In this document: positions 16,481-23,949 of the stretch, piece by piece
Position numbering within the stretch: the first letter of the stretch is position 1
Layout: every line of letters starts with the position of its first letter
From: Campylobacter sp.
GTDB lineage: Bacteria; Campylobacterota; Campylobacteria; Campylobacterales; Campylobacteraceae
Length of the DNA stretch: 26,272 nucleotides
Direction of reading: 5' to 3'
NCBI GenBank assembly: GCA_024680445.1
Contig: JAILCJ010000172.1
Coordinates: 1-26,272, forward strand
Notes under the pieces: model-generated
Told to the model about the DNA's origin: nothing
The model's input: only the letters and a program-made list of their open reading frames with translations
Database searches by the model: none
Position numbers and translations under genes: made by a program

Positions 16481-17035
16481 ATGAAAAAAATCGCATTGAG
16501 TTTAGTTGCTTTATCGGCTCTCGCTTTTGCTAATCCATTTGTAGGCATAGAGGGTCGTTATGATCATCAAAAGCTTAAAGATGAAATTAAAGATAGTATT
16601 AAAGATGGAGTTTTTGGCTTGGGTATCAAAGGTGGTTATGACTTTGGTATGTTTAGGGTTTATGGTAGTTATGCTTATGATCTAAAAGCTAAAGATGAGG
16701 CAATTGATAAAGAAGGTACTAATGTATGGAAATGGACAAGACATGAATTTTTAGCTAATGCTGATTATACACCAAGTTTAAGTGATGATTTTAAACTTAT
16801 CGTAGGTGCTTACACAGGTTTGGCACTAGCTCATTTAAAAGCTTCTGACGGTCGTGATGATACTAGTTCTGGATGGGTTTTGGGTGCAAGACTAGGTGGC
16901 GAGTATAGCTTAGATGATCACAACGCTATAGAATTTGGCGTAAAAGGTGATTACACAAAATATAAAGAAAATGTTATAGATGGACTTAAAGGTACTGGCT
17001 TTGGTGCTTATTTAGGTTACACATATAAATTCTAA
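16481..17035 (+). CDS. Outer-membrane beta-barrel protein, likely phase-variable in expression
   Basis: This is a 184-residue exported protein. The signal peptide MKKIALSLVALSALAFA ends with probable cleavage after A18 (AFA-N). The mature part alternates polar and aromatic/hydrophobic residues in strand-like blocks rich in Gly and Tyr, such as GLGIKGGYDFGMFRVYGSYA and WVLGARLGGEY. It ends in YTYKF, the C-terminal Phe recognised by the BAM machinery. Size suggests an eight-stranded barrel. The closest general class is the small OmpA-like or surface-antigen barrel family; no specific function is recognised. ATG 16481 has a strong AAGGAG. It lies opposite to pcm and the hydrolase, as if inserted between them, and carries its own promoter with the G tract and a terminator. 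Confidence 0.85.
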   Translation: MKKIALSLVALSALAFANPFVGIEGRYDHQKLKDEIKDSIKDGVFGLGIKGGYDFGMFRVYGSYAYDLKAKDEAIDKEGTNVWKWTRHEFLANADYTPSLSDDFKLIVGAYTGLALAHLKASDGRDDTSSGWVLGARLGGEYSLDDHNAIEFGVKGDYTKYKENVIDGLKGTGFGAYLGYTYKF

Positions 17036-17045
17036 TTTATTTAAT

Positions 17046-17077
17046 GTTAAATCCGCTTGAATTAAAGTGGATTTAAC
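17046..17077 (+). terminator. Hairpin terminator after the barrel-protein gene
   Basis: GTTAAATCCGCTT (17046-17058) pairs with AAGTGGATTTAAC (17065-17077), 13 pairs with one G-U and a six-base loop. A T run appears about 20 bp further on, not directly after the stem. Confidence 0.65.
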
Positions 17078-17145
17078 GCTTGCTGATTTAAACAACTTTT
17101 TTTGAAATATCTACTTTTATTTATAAATATCTTATTTTATTAATT

Positions 17146-17826
17146 TTAGCCCAAACCCAGCTTTTTTCTTGTTTTGCTTATAAGTTTTTTATCAAAAATC
17201 GCTTGTTCTTGACATTTGCCATTTGGTAAAAATACGGCTGCAAAGTTAAGGTCAAGTGCCGAGCTTACAAGGACATAGCAGTGATTTATGAGTGCTAAGG
17301 CTTTGCAAAGTGTTAGTAAGTCATCTTGCCTTGTTTTGCCCCAAAGTGCAGGAACTAAGATGATATCGCAACTTTTTAGTTTAGCCCAAAATTTGACGAA
17401 TCTAAGCTCAAAGCAGATCAAAACGCCTATTTTAAGCCCATTTAGTTCAAAAATTCTAAGCTCTTTTTTATCACCAGCCATAAAAATTTCGTCTTCTTTG
17501 TTAGGTAAAAAAAGTTTAATTTTGTTTTGAGTGTGAAAGGTTTTTTCGCCATTAAAAAGTGAAAATTCATTGTAAAATTTGCCGTTTTTAGCAGGACGCA
17601 AGTGGGTAAATCCAAAAAATTTATCCATCCCAAGTTCGTTTTTTAAGCTGTTTATAGCAAAATCCCCAAAGGCAAAATCGCTAGTATCATAAGCGTTAAA
17701 ACAAAGTTCGCTTGCTAGTAAAAGGCTGTTTGACTCGGCATTTCGCACGGCTTTTATGGCGGAGTTTAGTCGCATTTTTGCATCGGAGTCTTGTAAGATA
17801 AGGGGTATGAGTTTTAAATTACGCAT
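17146..17826 (-). CDS. Carbon-nitrogen hydrolase (nitrilase superfamily)
   Basis: This is a 226-residue cytoplasmic hydrolase with the Glu-Lys-Cys triad of the superfamily: E40 in LLASELCF, K102 in QNKIKLF, and C138 in GVLICFELRF. Members cleave amides, nitriles or ureido compounds. At 226 residues it is shorter than most (250-300), and the usual C-terminal strand is brief, so substrate cannot be assigned. ATG 17826 lies 64 bp after the nrdB stop codon, on the same strand, with a strong hairpin between them, so co-transcription is only partial at best. Adjacent nrdB suggests no shared pathway. I see no truncation or frameshift. Confidence 0.8.
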   Translation of the reverse strand: MRNLKLIPLILQDSDAKMRLNSAIKAVRNAESNSLLLASELCFNAYDTSDFAFGDFAINSLKNELGMDKFFGFTHLRPAKNGKFYNEFSLFNGEKTFHTQNKIKLFLPNKEDEIFMAGDKKELRIFELNGLKIGVLICFELRFVKFWAKLKSCDIILVPALWGKTRQDDLLTLCKALALINHCYVLVSSALDLNFAAVFLPNGKCQEQAIFDKKLISKTRKKLGLG

Positions 17827-17856
17827 TTGTTAAAATTTGTCTTATTTATCAAATTT

Positions 17857-17884
17857 GAATTTTGGAGCAAAGGCCCCAAAATTC
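17857..17884 (-). terminator. Hairpin terminator after nrdB
   Basis: GAATTTTGG (17857-17865) is exactly complementary to CCAAAATTC (17876-17884), and two further GC pairs close a four-base loop. On the minus strand it starts 7 bp after the nrdB stop codon. Confidence 0.65.
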
Positions 17885-17890
17885 GGGTTT

Positions 17891-18913
17891 TTAAAAGTCG
17901 TCAAAACTTAGGCTACCTTTTGAGTAGTTTGTAACTTTACTCTCAAAAAAGTTGCTTTTTTGGTCATTGAATTTTGAAAAGTCATCAACCCATTTGATCG
18001 GATGAGCGACATTATATCGGCGTTTTAGACCGATAGCGCTTAGTCTTTGATCGATTAGATAATGAATATATTGTTCGATGATATCGTCCGTAAAGCCCAT
18101 GATCTGGTTTTGTGTGATATAGCAACCCCATTTGATCTCGAGTTTGCCAGCCTTGTCAAACATATCATAAATTTTATCTTCGCACTCTGGCGTGAAAAGG
18201 TCGCTACGTTCGGCACGGACGGAGTTTATCATGTTTTGGAAAAGCAAAAGGTGAGTGATCTCATCGCGTTGTATGAAGCGAATCATTTGTGCGGAGCCTA
18301 GCATTTTACCGGCACGTGCGAGCGAATAAATCGCCGTAAATCCGCTATAAAAATACACGCCCTCTAAAATTTGGTTCGCAACCATAGCCAAAAGTAGTTT
18401 TTCGTCTGTAACTTCACCGGCAAGTTCTTCGTAAACGCTTGAAATATAGTCGTTTTTCTCACGCAAAACCGCATCGTGTTTCTCCATTTCGTAGATAAGA
18501 TCGGTGTTGTCGCAGATGGCTTCGACCATGACGGCATAAGACTTGCTGTGATTTGCCTCTTCGTAGGCTTGGCGACTTAGGACGGCGTTGATCTCTGGTG
18601 CCGTGATATAAGGGTTTATGTTGTCGGCAAGATTGTTAGTTTGAAAGCTATCCATGGAGATGAGTTGACTCCAAACAAGGTCATACATGCGTTTTTCAGC
18701 CGTTGTTAGCTCGTGGGCGTAGCAACGCACATCATCTGTCGTATCTACTTCTTTTGGAAACCAAGTGTTTGCCTCCATAAGATCCCAAAGTTTCAAAGCC
18801 CATTGATACTTTGCCTTGGTAAAGTTCAAAATCCCGTGCGGATTGCCATTAAAAACTCGTCTATCTGTTAAAGTCTCGTTTGAGCTTGGATTGTAAATTT
18901 TCTTTCTTTGCAT
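17891..18913 (-). CDS. nrdB: Class I ribonucleotide reductase beta subunit
   Basis: This is a 340-residue radical-generating subunit that works with NrdA to make deoxyribonucleotides. The di-iron and radical site is recognisable: E119 and H122 followed by the radical tyrosine Y126 in [10 protein letters not shown], spaced as E115/H118/Y122 in E. coli. A second ligand set lies in [12 protein letters not shown]. The C-terminal tail ends in SFDDF, the acidic peptide that docks on NrdA. ATG 18913 has AGGAT upstream, and a GATAGAAT-type -10 box is present. NrdA is not in the window. Confidence 0.96.
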   Translation of the reverse strand: MQRKKIYNPSSNETLTDRRVFNGNPHGILNFTKAKYQWALKLWDLMEANTWFPKEVDTTDDVRCYAHELTTAEKRMYDLVWSQLISMDSFQTNNLADNINPYITAPEINAVLSRQAYEEANHSKSYAVMVEAICDNTDLIYEMEKHDAVLREKNDYISSVYEELAGEVTDEKLLLAMVANQILEGVYFYSGFTAIYSLARAGKMLGSAQMIRFIQRDEITHLLLFQNMINSVRAERSDLFTPECEDKIYDMFDKAGKLEIKWGCYITQNQIMGFTDDIIEQYIHYLIDQRLSAIGLKRRYNVAHPIKWVDDFSKFNDQKSNFFESKVTNYSKGSLSFDDF

Positions 18914-18940
18914 AGTTTTATCCTAAAAAAATTTTGATTG

Positions 18941-18946
18941 ATTCTA
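18941..18946 (-). promoter_or_regulatory. Candidate -10 box of nrdB
   Basis: On the minus strand this reads TAGAAT within CTGATAGAATC, about 28 bp before the ATG at 18913. It matches the motif before glmM. Confidence 0.45.
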
Positions 18947-18995
18947 TCAGAAAAAAGATAAAAATTTAAATTTGATGTAAATTTTTCACTTTTTA

Positions 18996-20492
18996 TCAAG
19001 ATCGTTTTTTATTTATTCGTTTAAAGGTCATCATAAAACCTGTGATGATGAAAAGTACGCTAAGTCCGCAAATGAGCGAAAATATCGCCTTGCCTATCTC
19101 GCCAAAATAGCTACCTTGATGCAAGTCTAGCATAAAATGGCTAACATCTCTTTGGCTCTGAAAAGTGCTTTTTTCTTTGCTTTCTTGCGAGCTTTGGCTT
19201 TTTTGGCTAAGGTTTTCATCCTTTACTAAATTCGCTTTTGCCAAATCACGCATATCGCTTTGGCTAATTTCGACCTTAAAGCTCTTTGTGGCAGGGCTAG
19301 TTGCTGGGCTAAATTTTTCTTTTGTTTCAAAGTCTAAAATTTGCGTTTTTGGCACTGTCAAATTTGATAATTCTCGTCTTTTAAAACTTTTTTGTGGCTT
19401 GGAATTTTGATCAAATTTGATATTTTGCTTTTGTAAATTTGAGTTTTGTTTGTTTAAATTTCTTTGTGAAATTTGGGTTAAATTTTTATCTAGTAAATTT
19501 GATTTTAGATCTTGCGAATTTGTATCAAGCACCTTTTGTTCGCTTTGGTATTTAAAATCCGCCTTATTAAATTCTATCTTATTGCTTTCAAATTTGCCGT
19601 TTTTTTCGATATCTAGTATATAAGCATCGTCTGTAAATCTGAAATTTATGCTATCAAAATCGCTTGTGCTTGCGAGTATTAGCTCAAATTCGTAAATTTT
19701 TGCACTATTAAAAGGTATGGCGTTTAGTCGCATTTTTTGCATGCCACCGCCATGACCGCCGCCATGACCATGCCCCATCATGGAGCCACTTTTGACGCCA
19801 AATGCCAAATTTACGCTATTTCTTACAAAATTATAAGACCAGTAAAGTCCAGTTAAAGCCATGAGTAGCATGATAAGGGCGAACCAAACGCCTAATGCAC
19901 TGTGAAGTTGGTATAAAAATGCGTATGATTTTAGTTTGAAGTTAAGGGCTAGGGCTTTTAAGGGGCGTTTTTTTAAGGCTGGATAATACAACCAAATGCC
20001 CGAAATTACCAGCACGATAAAGCAAAGCGTGCTAAGAGCAACTATGTGTTTTCCTATAAAACTTGCCGTGGAGTTGTTAAAATAGCTAAAAGCCAAATTT
20101 CTATGTAAACTAAGCAAGAATCTGGCTACATCGTTGCCGTGGGCTTCGCCAGTGATTTGTCCGTTGCGTTGGTCTACAAAATAGCTTTTAAATTCGCCGT
20201 CATTTGTGAAAATATTTGCTCGAATCGCCTTGTTTGAATCCTTTGGAATATTTAAAGAGCTAAAAGTAAATTCGCCTTTTTGGGCTACGATTTTGTCAAG
20301 AATTTCATGAAGTTGCAAGGCTTTTTGATCGCTTTTTTCAAGCTTGGCACCAAAGGAATTTATAAGCCCTGCGATCTGGCTTCTATACTGCACCAAAGCA
20401 CCGCTTATAAGGATTATAATCAAAGGCAAAGCCGACAAAAATGTCAAAAATAGATGAAGGTTAAATGCAAATTTATTTCTTTTAAAAAGCAT
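18996..20492 (-). CDS. PepSY-associated membrane protein with a low-complexity linker
   Basis: This is a 498-residue inner-membrane protein of the PepSY-TM family (COG3182/PiuB-like), often linked to iron uptake or ferric reduction. Hydrophobic segments lie near 14-38, 148-172, 195-223 and 465-490; the first and third carry typical histidine contexts (NLHLFLTF, LYQLHSALGVWF). The segment at about 235-250 is a His/Gly/Met-rich patch, MMGHGHGGGHGGGM, which could bind a metal. Residues about 318-445 form a Gln/Ser/Asn/Lys-rich linker that most members lack. Its DNA is rich in the CAAATTT motif. HQGSYFGEIGKAIF after the linker matches the family's last periplasmic block, so the protein is intact. 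Iron regulation is possible, but no clear Fur box is visible in the 160-bp upstream spacer. Confidence 0.82.
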   Translation of the reverse strand: MLFKRNKFAFNLHLFLTFLSALPLIIILISGALVQYRSQIAGLINSFGAKLEKSDQKALQLHEILDKIVAQKGEFTFSSLNIPKDSNKAIRANIFTNDGEFKSYFVDQRNGQITGEAHGNDVARFLLSLHRNLAFSYFNNSTASFIGKHIVALSTLCFIVLVISGIWLYYPALKKRPLKALALNFKLKSYAFLYQLHSALGVWFALIMLLMALTGLYWSYNFVRNSVNLAFGVKSGSMMGHGHGGGHGGGMQKMRLNAIPFNSAKIYEFELILASTSDFDSINFRFTDDAYILDIEKNGKFESNKIEFNKADFKYQSEQKVLDTNSQDLKSNLLDKNLTQISQRNLNKQNSNLQKQNIKFDQNSKPQKSFKRRELSNLTVPKTQILDFETKEKFSPATSPATKSFKVEISQSDMRDLAKANLVKDENLSQKSQSSQESKEKSTFQSQRDVSHFMLDLHQGSYFGEIGKAIFSLICGLSVLFIITGFMMTFKRINKKRS

Positions 20493-20652
20493 AAAATAAT
20501 CCCAAAAAAAATTTCTAAATGATAACCAAAATTTGTTAAATTTATGTTACGATTTTATATCGCTTATCAAAATTATTTACAAAAGATATTTAAATTTGAT
20601 AAATGAAAATATTTTAGCGACAAAGCCAAAAACTAGCTGAAATTTTAGCAAC

Positions 20653-22932
20653 TTACGAAGCCAATTCTAGCGGTTTTGGTTCATCGCAGAAGTAACCTTG
20701 TGATGAGTTTATGCCTATATCATTTATAACATTTGATACTTCTTTGGAGTGGACAAATTCGGCGACAGTATCGACGCCAAGGTCTTTGCTAAAAGCTACC
20801 ATAAGTTCGACTATACGTCTTGAATGCTCGTCTTTGTCTATATTTTTTATCATAGAACCATCAAATTTGATAATGTCGGCATTTAGTCTTAGCAGGTATT
20901 CAAAATTCGAATACCCAGTGCCAAAGTCATCTATGGCAACCTTGCAACCATAGGTTTTAACCTCTTTGATAAATGCCAAAACTTTTTCAAAATTCCCTAT
21001 GCCTTCGTCCTCGACTATCTCGATAGTTAGGCGTTTGCCTATGTCTTTGTATTTGAGTAGTTTTGCCTTTAAAAAGTCCAAAATTTCGCTTGAAAGTATG
21101 TCGTCTATCGCAAAATTTATGCTGAAATTTTCTTTGTGTTTATCAAAGTATTCAAAAGAATTTGCGATAACTATTTTGGTTAGTTCTTTGTAAAGATCGG
21201 ACTCTTTGGCGATATTTAAAAAATCGCATGGAGCTATGATCTTGCCGTTTCGATCTATCATACGCATTAAGCACTCGTATTTGATGATTTTTTTGCTTGA
21301 ATTGTCTATGATGCCTTGCTTGTATAAGACTATGCGGTTATCTTCTATGGCTTTTTTGACTTCTTGGGTTAGATTTATAGTGCGGATAAGGGTTTCTTTT
21401 TTTTCATCAAATATGACTGAATTTACTTTGTTTTGCTTGGCGTAGTCACGTGCGATTTCGGCAGAGATAAGTTGAGAAACATCCGAGGATATGCCAAAAA
21501 CCACGTTTATGTTAAATTTGTTACCGTTTATGATAATGGCTTTGTTTTTGACTTGCGAAACTATCTCATCGGCGTAATTTTTGAAGCTTTGTATATCCCA
21601 TTTATCGGACTTGCCGATAAAAGCAAAGTTGTCATTTGAGAGTTTAAATAGCTCTAAGTCCTTTTCGTCGGCTATCTTTTTTAGCATTTTTGCTATCTTT
21701 TCAAGCACTTTATCACCGGTGTTAAAGCCGTAGTATTCGTTGATTTGCTTAAATTTGATTATGTCTAAACAAGCGATAAAAGAGTATTCGTCAGATGATG
21801 AAATTTTATCTATCAAGGCTTGGCGGTTTGGTAGTTTGGTGAGTGGGTCGTGCAAGTGGCGTTTGATGTATTCTTGGGTGATAACAAATTTGCTTACATC
21901 ATAGCCTGTTACTATGTAGCCGTTTTCATGGCTTTCTGGATCGTTAAATGGCGAGATAACGGCGTGTATGGCGTATTTGCTGTTTTTAGTTTTTAAATTT
22001 AGTATGCCGTGCCATACTTTTTGCTCACGCATGTATTCGTAAACTTCGTCTATATCGCCATAGTAAAGCTCTTCGCAAAGGTAAGAAAAATCCTTGCCTA
22101 TGAGTTTTTCTTGGCATTTGTTGACATTTTTACATATGCTTTCATTTACAGAAGTTATCTTGAAATTTGAATCAAGTTTTATAATGTTTGCAAAAAGAGA
22201 GATGATGTTTTTATACTGATGATAAGGGACGGAATTTTTGTTGTCCGCATTGTTTGCGATTTTTTCTTTGAGTGTTTTGGAGACATTTTCAAATTCTTTA
22301 AGGCTTATTTCTTTGCTTTCTTTGTATTTTTTGTATTTTTTGCCGTAAATTTTAAGCATATACATAGCAAGACCAAATGCAAGTAAGGCAGCAAAAACGC
22401 CAAGATATCTTGAAAGTTGATTTTGTTTGAAAACTTCGATGTGTTTTTGTAGTTTTTGGTTGAGTTTGCCAAGATCGCTATGAGCGAGTATGATGAGGTC
22501 GCTATTTATAGCCTTTGCAAAGCTTATATCGCTTACTTCATTTTCATTTTTTGTTAGTTTAAAAGCTTCTTTTTTATTGTTTTGCACCAAGGCTAGGGCG
22601 TTTGCAAATTTTGTTGCGTCGCTTGTTTTATCATATAAATTAAAAGAAAATTCTTGTGAATTTTTGTTTCTTAGGCTTATTTGTTCGCTTAAACTTGCTT
22701 TTAGGTTCGCATTTTTATCTATGTTCGAAACTAGCCCATAGATTTCATTTTTAAGTTTGATTTTTTGATCGGATATATAAAAATCAGTTAATATTTGCCT
22801 TTCATTTTCGAGATATGAGTATTCAAGATAGCTTTGAAATAAGGTAAATACGAAAGTAACGATCGTAGCGACGACAACAATGCTTAATGTGACGAAGTTT
22901 TTAAAAGTTTTTTTACACTTTGAGCCAAACAC
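20653..22932 (-). CDS. Membrane PAS-GGDEF-EAL protein, degenerate GGDEF and probable c-di-GMP phosphodiesterase or receptor
   Basis: This 759-residue protein has a first TM helix (about 12-34), a periplasmic region of about 140 residues, a second TM helix (about 174-196), a charged coiled stretch, a PAS domain (about 245-350), GGDEF (about 358-500) and EAL (about 535-759). The GGDEF motif reads SNDNF (432-436), so cyclase activity is very unlikely. The EAL motif is ECL with E553 kept. The EIVE, DDFGTGYS and IKFDGS motifs are intact, so hydrolysis or at least binding of c-di-GMP is plausible. In AEFVES the second Glu is replaced by His. The start is GTG 22932 with GGGGAGG upstream. It lies about 1 kb before a LapA-like adhesin gene, with rnhB between. 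It could act as a c-di-GMP sensor for that adhesin, but the periplasmic domain lacks LapD features. Confidence 0.88.
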   Translation of the reverse strand: MFGSKCKKTFKNFVTLSIVVVATIVTFVFTLFQSYLEYSYLENERQILTDFYISDQKIKLKNEIYGLVSNIDKNANLKASLSEQISLRNKNSQEFSFNLYDKTSDATKFANALALVQNNKKEAFKLTKNENEVSDISFAKAINSDLIILAHSDLGKLNQKLQKHIEVFKQNQLSRYLGVFAALLAFGLAMYMLKIYGKKYKKYKESKEISLKEFENVSKTLKEKIANNADNKNSVPYHQYKNIISLFANIIKLDSNFKITSVNESICKNVNKCQEKLIGKDFSYLCEELYYGDIDEVYEYMREQKVWHGILNLKTKNSKYAIHAVISPFNDPESHENGYIVTGYDVSKFVITQEYIKRHLHDPLTKLPNRQALIDKISSSDEYSFIACLDIIKFKQINEYYGFNTGDKVLEKIAKMLKKIADEKDLELFKLSNDNFAFIGKSDKWDIQSFKNYADEIVSQVKNKAIIINGNKFNINVVFGISSDVSQLISAEIARDYAKQNKVNSVIFDEKKETLIRTINLTQEVKKAIEDNRIVLYKQGIIDNSSKKIIKYECLMRMIDRNGKIIAPCDFLNIAKESDLYKELTKIVIANSFEYFDKHKENFSINFAIDDILSSEILDFLKAKLLKYKDIGKRLTIEIVEDEGIGNFEKVLAFIKEVKTYGCKVAIDDFGTGYSNFEYLLRLNADIIKFDGSMIKNIDKDEHSRRIVELMVAFSKDLGVDTVAEFVHSKEVSNVINDIGINSSQGYFCDEPKPLELAS

Positions 22933-22973
22933 TTTTGTCCTCCCCTTAAAATATTTTTAAAGAATTGCTAGCC

Positions 22974-22979
22974 ATTATA
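22974..22979 (-). promoter_or_regulatory. Candidate -10 box of the PAS-GGDEF-EAL gene
   Basis: On the minus strand this reads TATAAT, about 42 bp before the GTG at 22932. It lies in the short spacer after rnhB, giving the gene its own promoter. Confidence 0.5.
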
Positions 22980-23001
22980 CATTTTTTACTATAAAATTAT
23001 A

Positions 23002-23550
23002 TTAAAAGGTTAAATTGTTTTTAATTTTAAAGCTATTTCTACTCAGAGGACTTTTGCCATAGTTTTTAAGAGCTTCGAGGTGTTGTTTTGTGCCGTAACC
23101 CTTGTGTATAGCGTATCCGTAAGCTGGATAAAGCTTGTCAAAAGCTATCATTAACTTATCACGGCTAACCTTGGCTAAGATACTGGCGGCACTGACTTGG
23201 GCTATTTTGCTATCTGCTTTGATAAGGGTTTTTACATCCGTGCCGTAAGACGCCTTGCCGTCAAAGATTAGATCGTATTTGTCAAAATATCTTTTAAAGC
23301 ACTCCAAAGCTCTTCGCAAACACTCGCTAAGCCCTAAAGTATCGATTTGTTTGTTAGAAAAATATATGATAAGAAATTTTGAGTTTGGCACGATTTGTTT
23401 ATAAAGTTTTTCCCGTTTTGCAGGACTTAGCATTTTTGAATCCATTAAGCCTGGTATGTCTTTACTAAGCACGCATGCAGCTATGCTCATGGGTCCTGCC
23501 AAGGCACCGCGTCCAGCTTCGTCTATACCACAAATTTGATTTTCAAACAT
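23002..23550 (-). CDS. rnhB: Ribonuclease HII
   Basis: This is a 182-residue endonuclease that cuts RNA in RNA-DNA hybrids, including single ribonucleotides in DNA. The family opening [14 protein letters not shown] gives D10 and E11. The other metal-binding acids are D97 in IFDGK and D113 in KADSK, followed by [11 protein letters not shown]. The C-terminal [13 protein letters not shown] is also diagnostic. It faces away from the adhesin gene, with a 399-bp spacer between. ATG 23550 follows a weak AAGG-type ribosome site. Confidence 0.96.
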   Translation of the reverse strand: MFENQICGIDEAGRGALAGPMSIAACVLSKDIPGLMDSKMLSPAKREKLYKQIVPNSKFLIIYFSNKQIDTLGLSECLRRALECFKRYFDKYDLIFDGKASYGTDVKTLIKADSKIAQVSAASILAKVSRDKLMIAFDKLYPAYGYAIHKGYGTKQHLEALKNYGKSPLSRNSFKIKNNLTF

Positions 23551-23875
23551 TTCTTGCCTTAAAAATTATCTAGTGAAAAACAAAAGCGTGATTTTAGTTA
23601 AAAAAGTTAAACAGATTTTAAAGATAAGACTTTTCAAATTTGTCTATATATTAAAATGTAAGTCAAATTTTTTAAAAAATTTGCAAATTTGTGAAAAATT
23701 TACTAAAAATTTTAAATTTCGTTAAAATTTTTTTCAAAAAAAGCAAGTTTTGATATAAATTTGGCTAATATAGCCTGAAATTTGGTAAGTTTATAATTAA
23801 TTTAAAAACAAAATTTTAAAAAAATCATACTTTTTAAGTGCTAAAATTCAGGATTTTTGAGCAAATTATTAAAAA

Positions 23876-23893
23876 ATTGTACCAAAGTACAAT
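23876..23893 (+). promoter_or_regulatory. Candidate operator: ATTGTAC-N4-GTACAAT
   Basis: This is a perfect 7-bp inverted repeat, with one arm at 23876-23882 and the other at 23887-23893. It is centred about 31 bp before the -10 box at 23916, so it sits at or just upstream of the -35 position. That placement suits a dimeric regulator acting on the adhesin promoter. Confidence 0.5.
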
Positions 23894-23915
23894 AGACAAT
23901 GAATAGTTAATTAGT

Positions 23916-23921
23916 TATAAT
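23916..23921 (+). promoter_or_regulatory. -10 box of the adhesin gene
   Basis: TATAAT lies 34 bp before the ATG at 23950. The leader contains a strong AGGAGG at 23939-23944, five bases before the start codon. Confidence 0.6.
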
Positions 23922-23949
23922 TGCCGACAAAATTTATTAGGAGGATTCC

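Larger units (their letters stand above)
23551..23949. other. 399-bp AT-rich non-coding spacer upstream of the adhesin
   Basis: No gene is visible. The stretch is extremely AT-rich, with many runs of A and T spaced about a helical turn and several AAATTT cores. It is much longer than other spacers in the window and carries the adhesin promoter and a candidate operator at its right end. Several TATAAT-like hexamers (for example near 23795) mean that more than one promoter is possible. Confidence 0.6.

Noticed and set aside
16360..16548. Minus-strand open frame across the poly-G tract
   Set aside because: It overlaps the start of a convincing signal-peptide gene and the pcm promoter, and its proline run is only the G tract read backwards.
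20493..20652. A Fur box before the PepSY gene
   Set aside because: GATAA-like fragments occur, but no symmetrical site of adequate match is seen in this AT-rich spacer.
20653..22932. Calling the GGDEF-EAL protein LapD outright
   Set aside because: It has a PAS domain where LapD has HAMP, lacks a periplasmic tryptophan, and no LapG gene is visible. It is kept only as a hypothesis.
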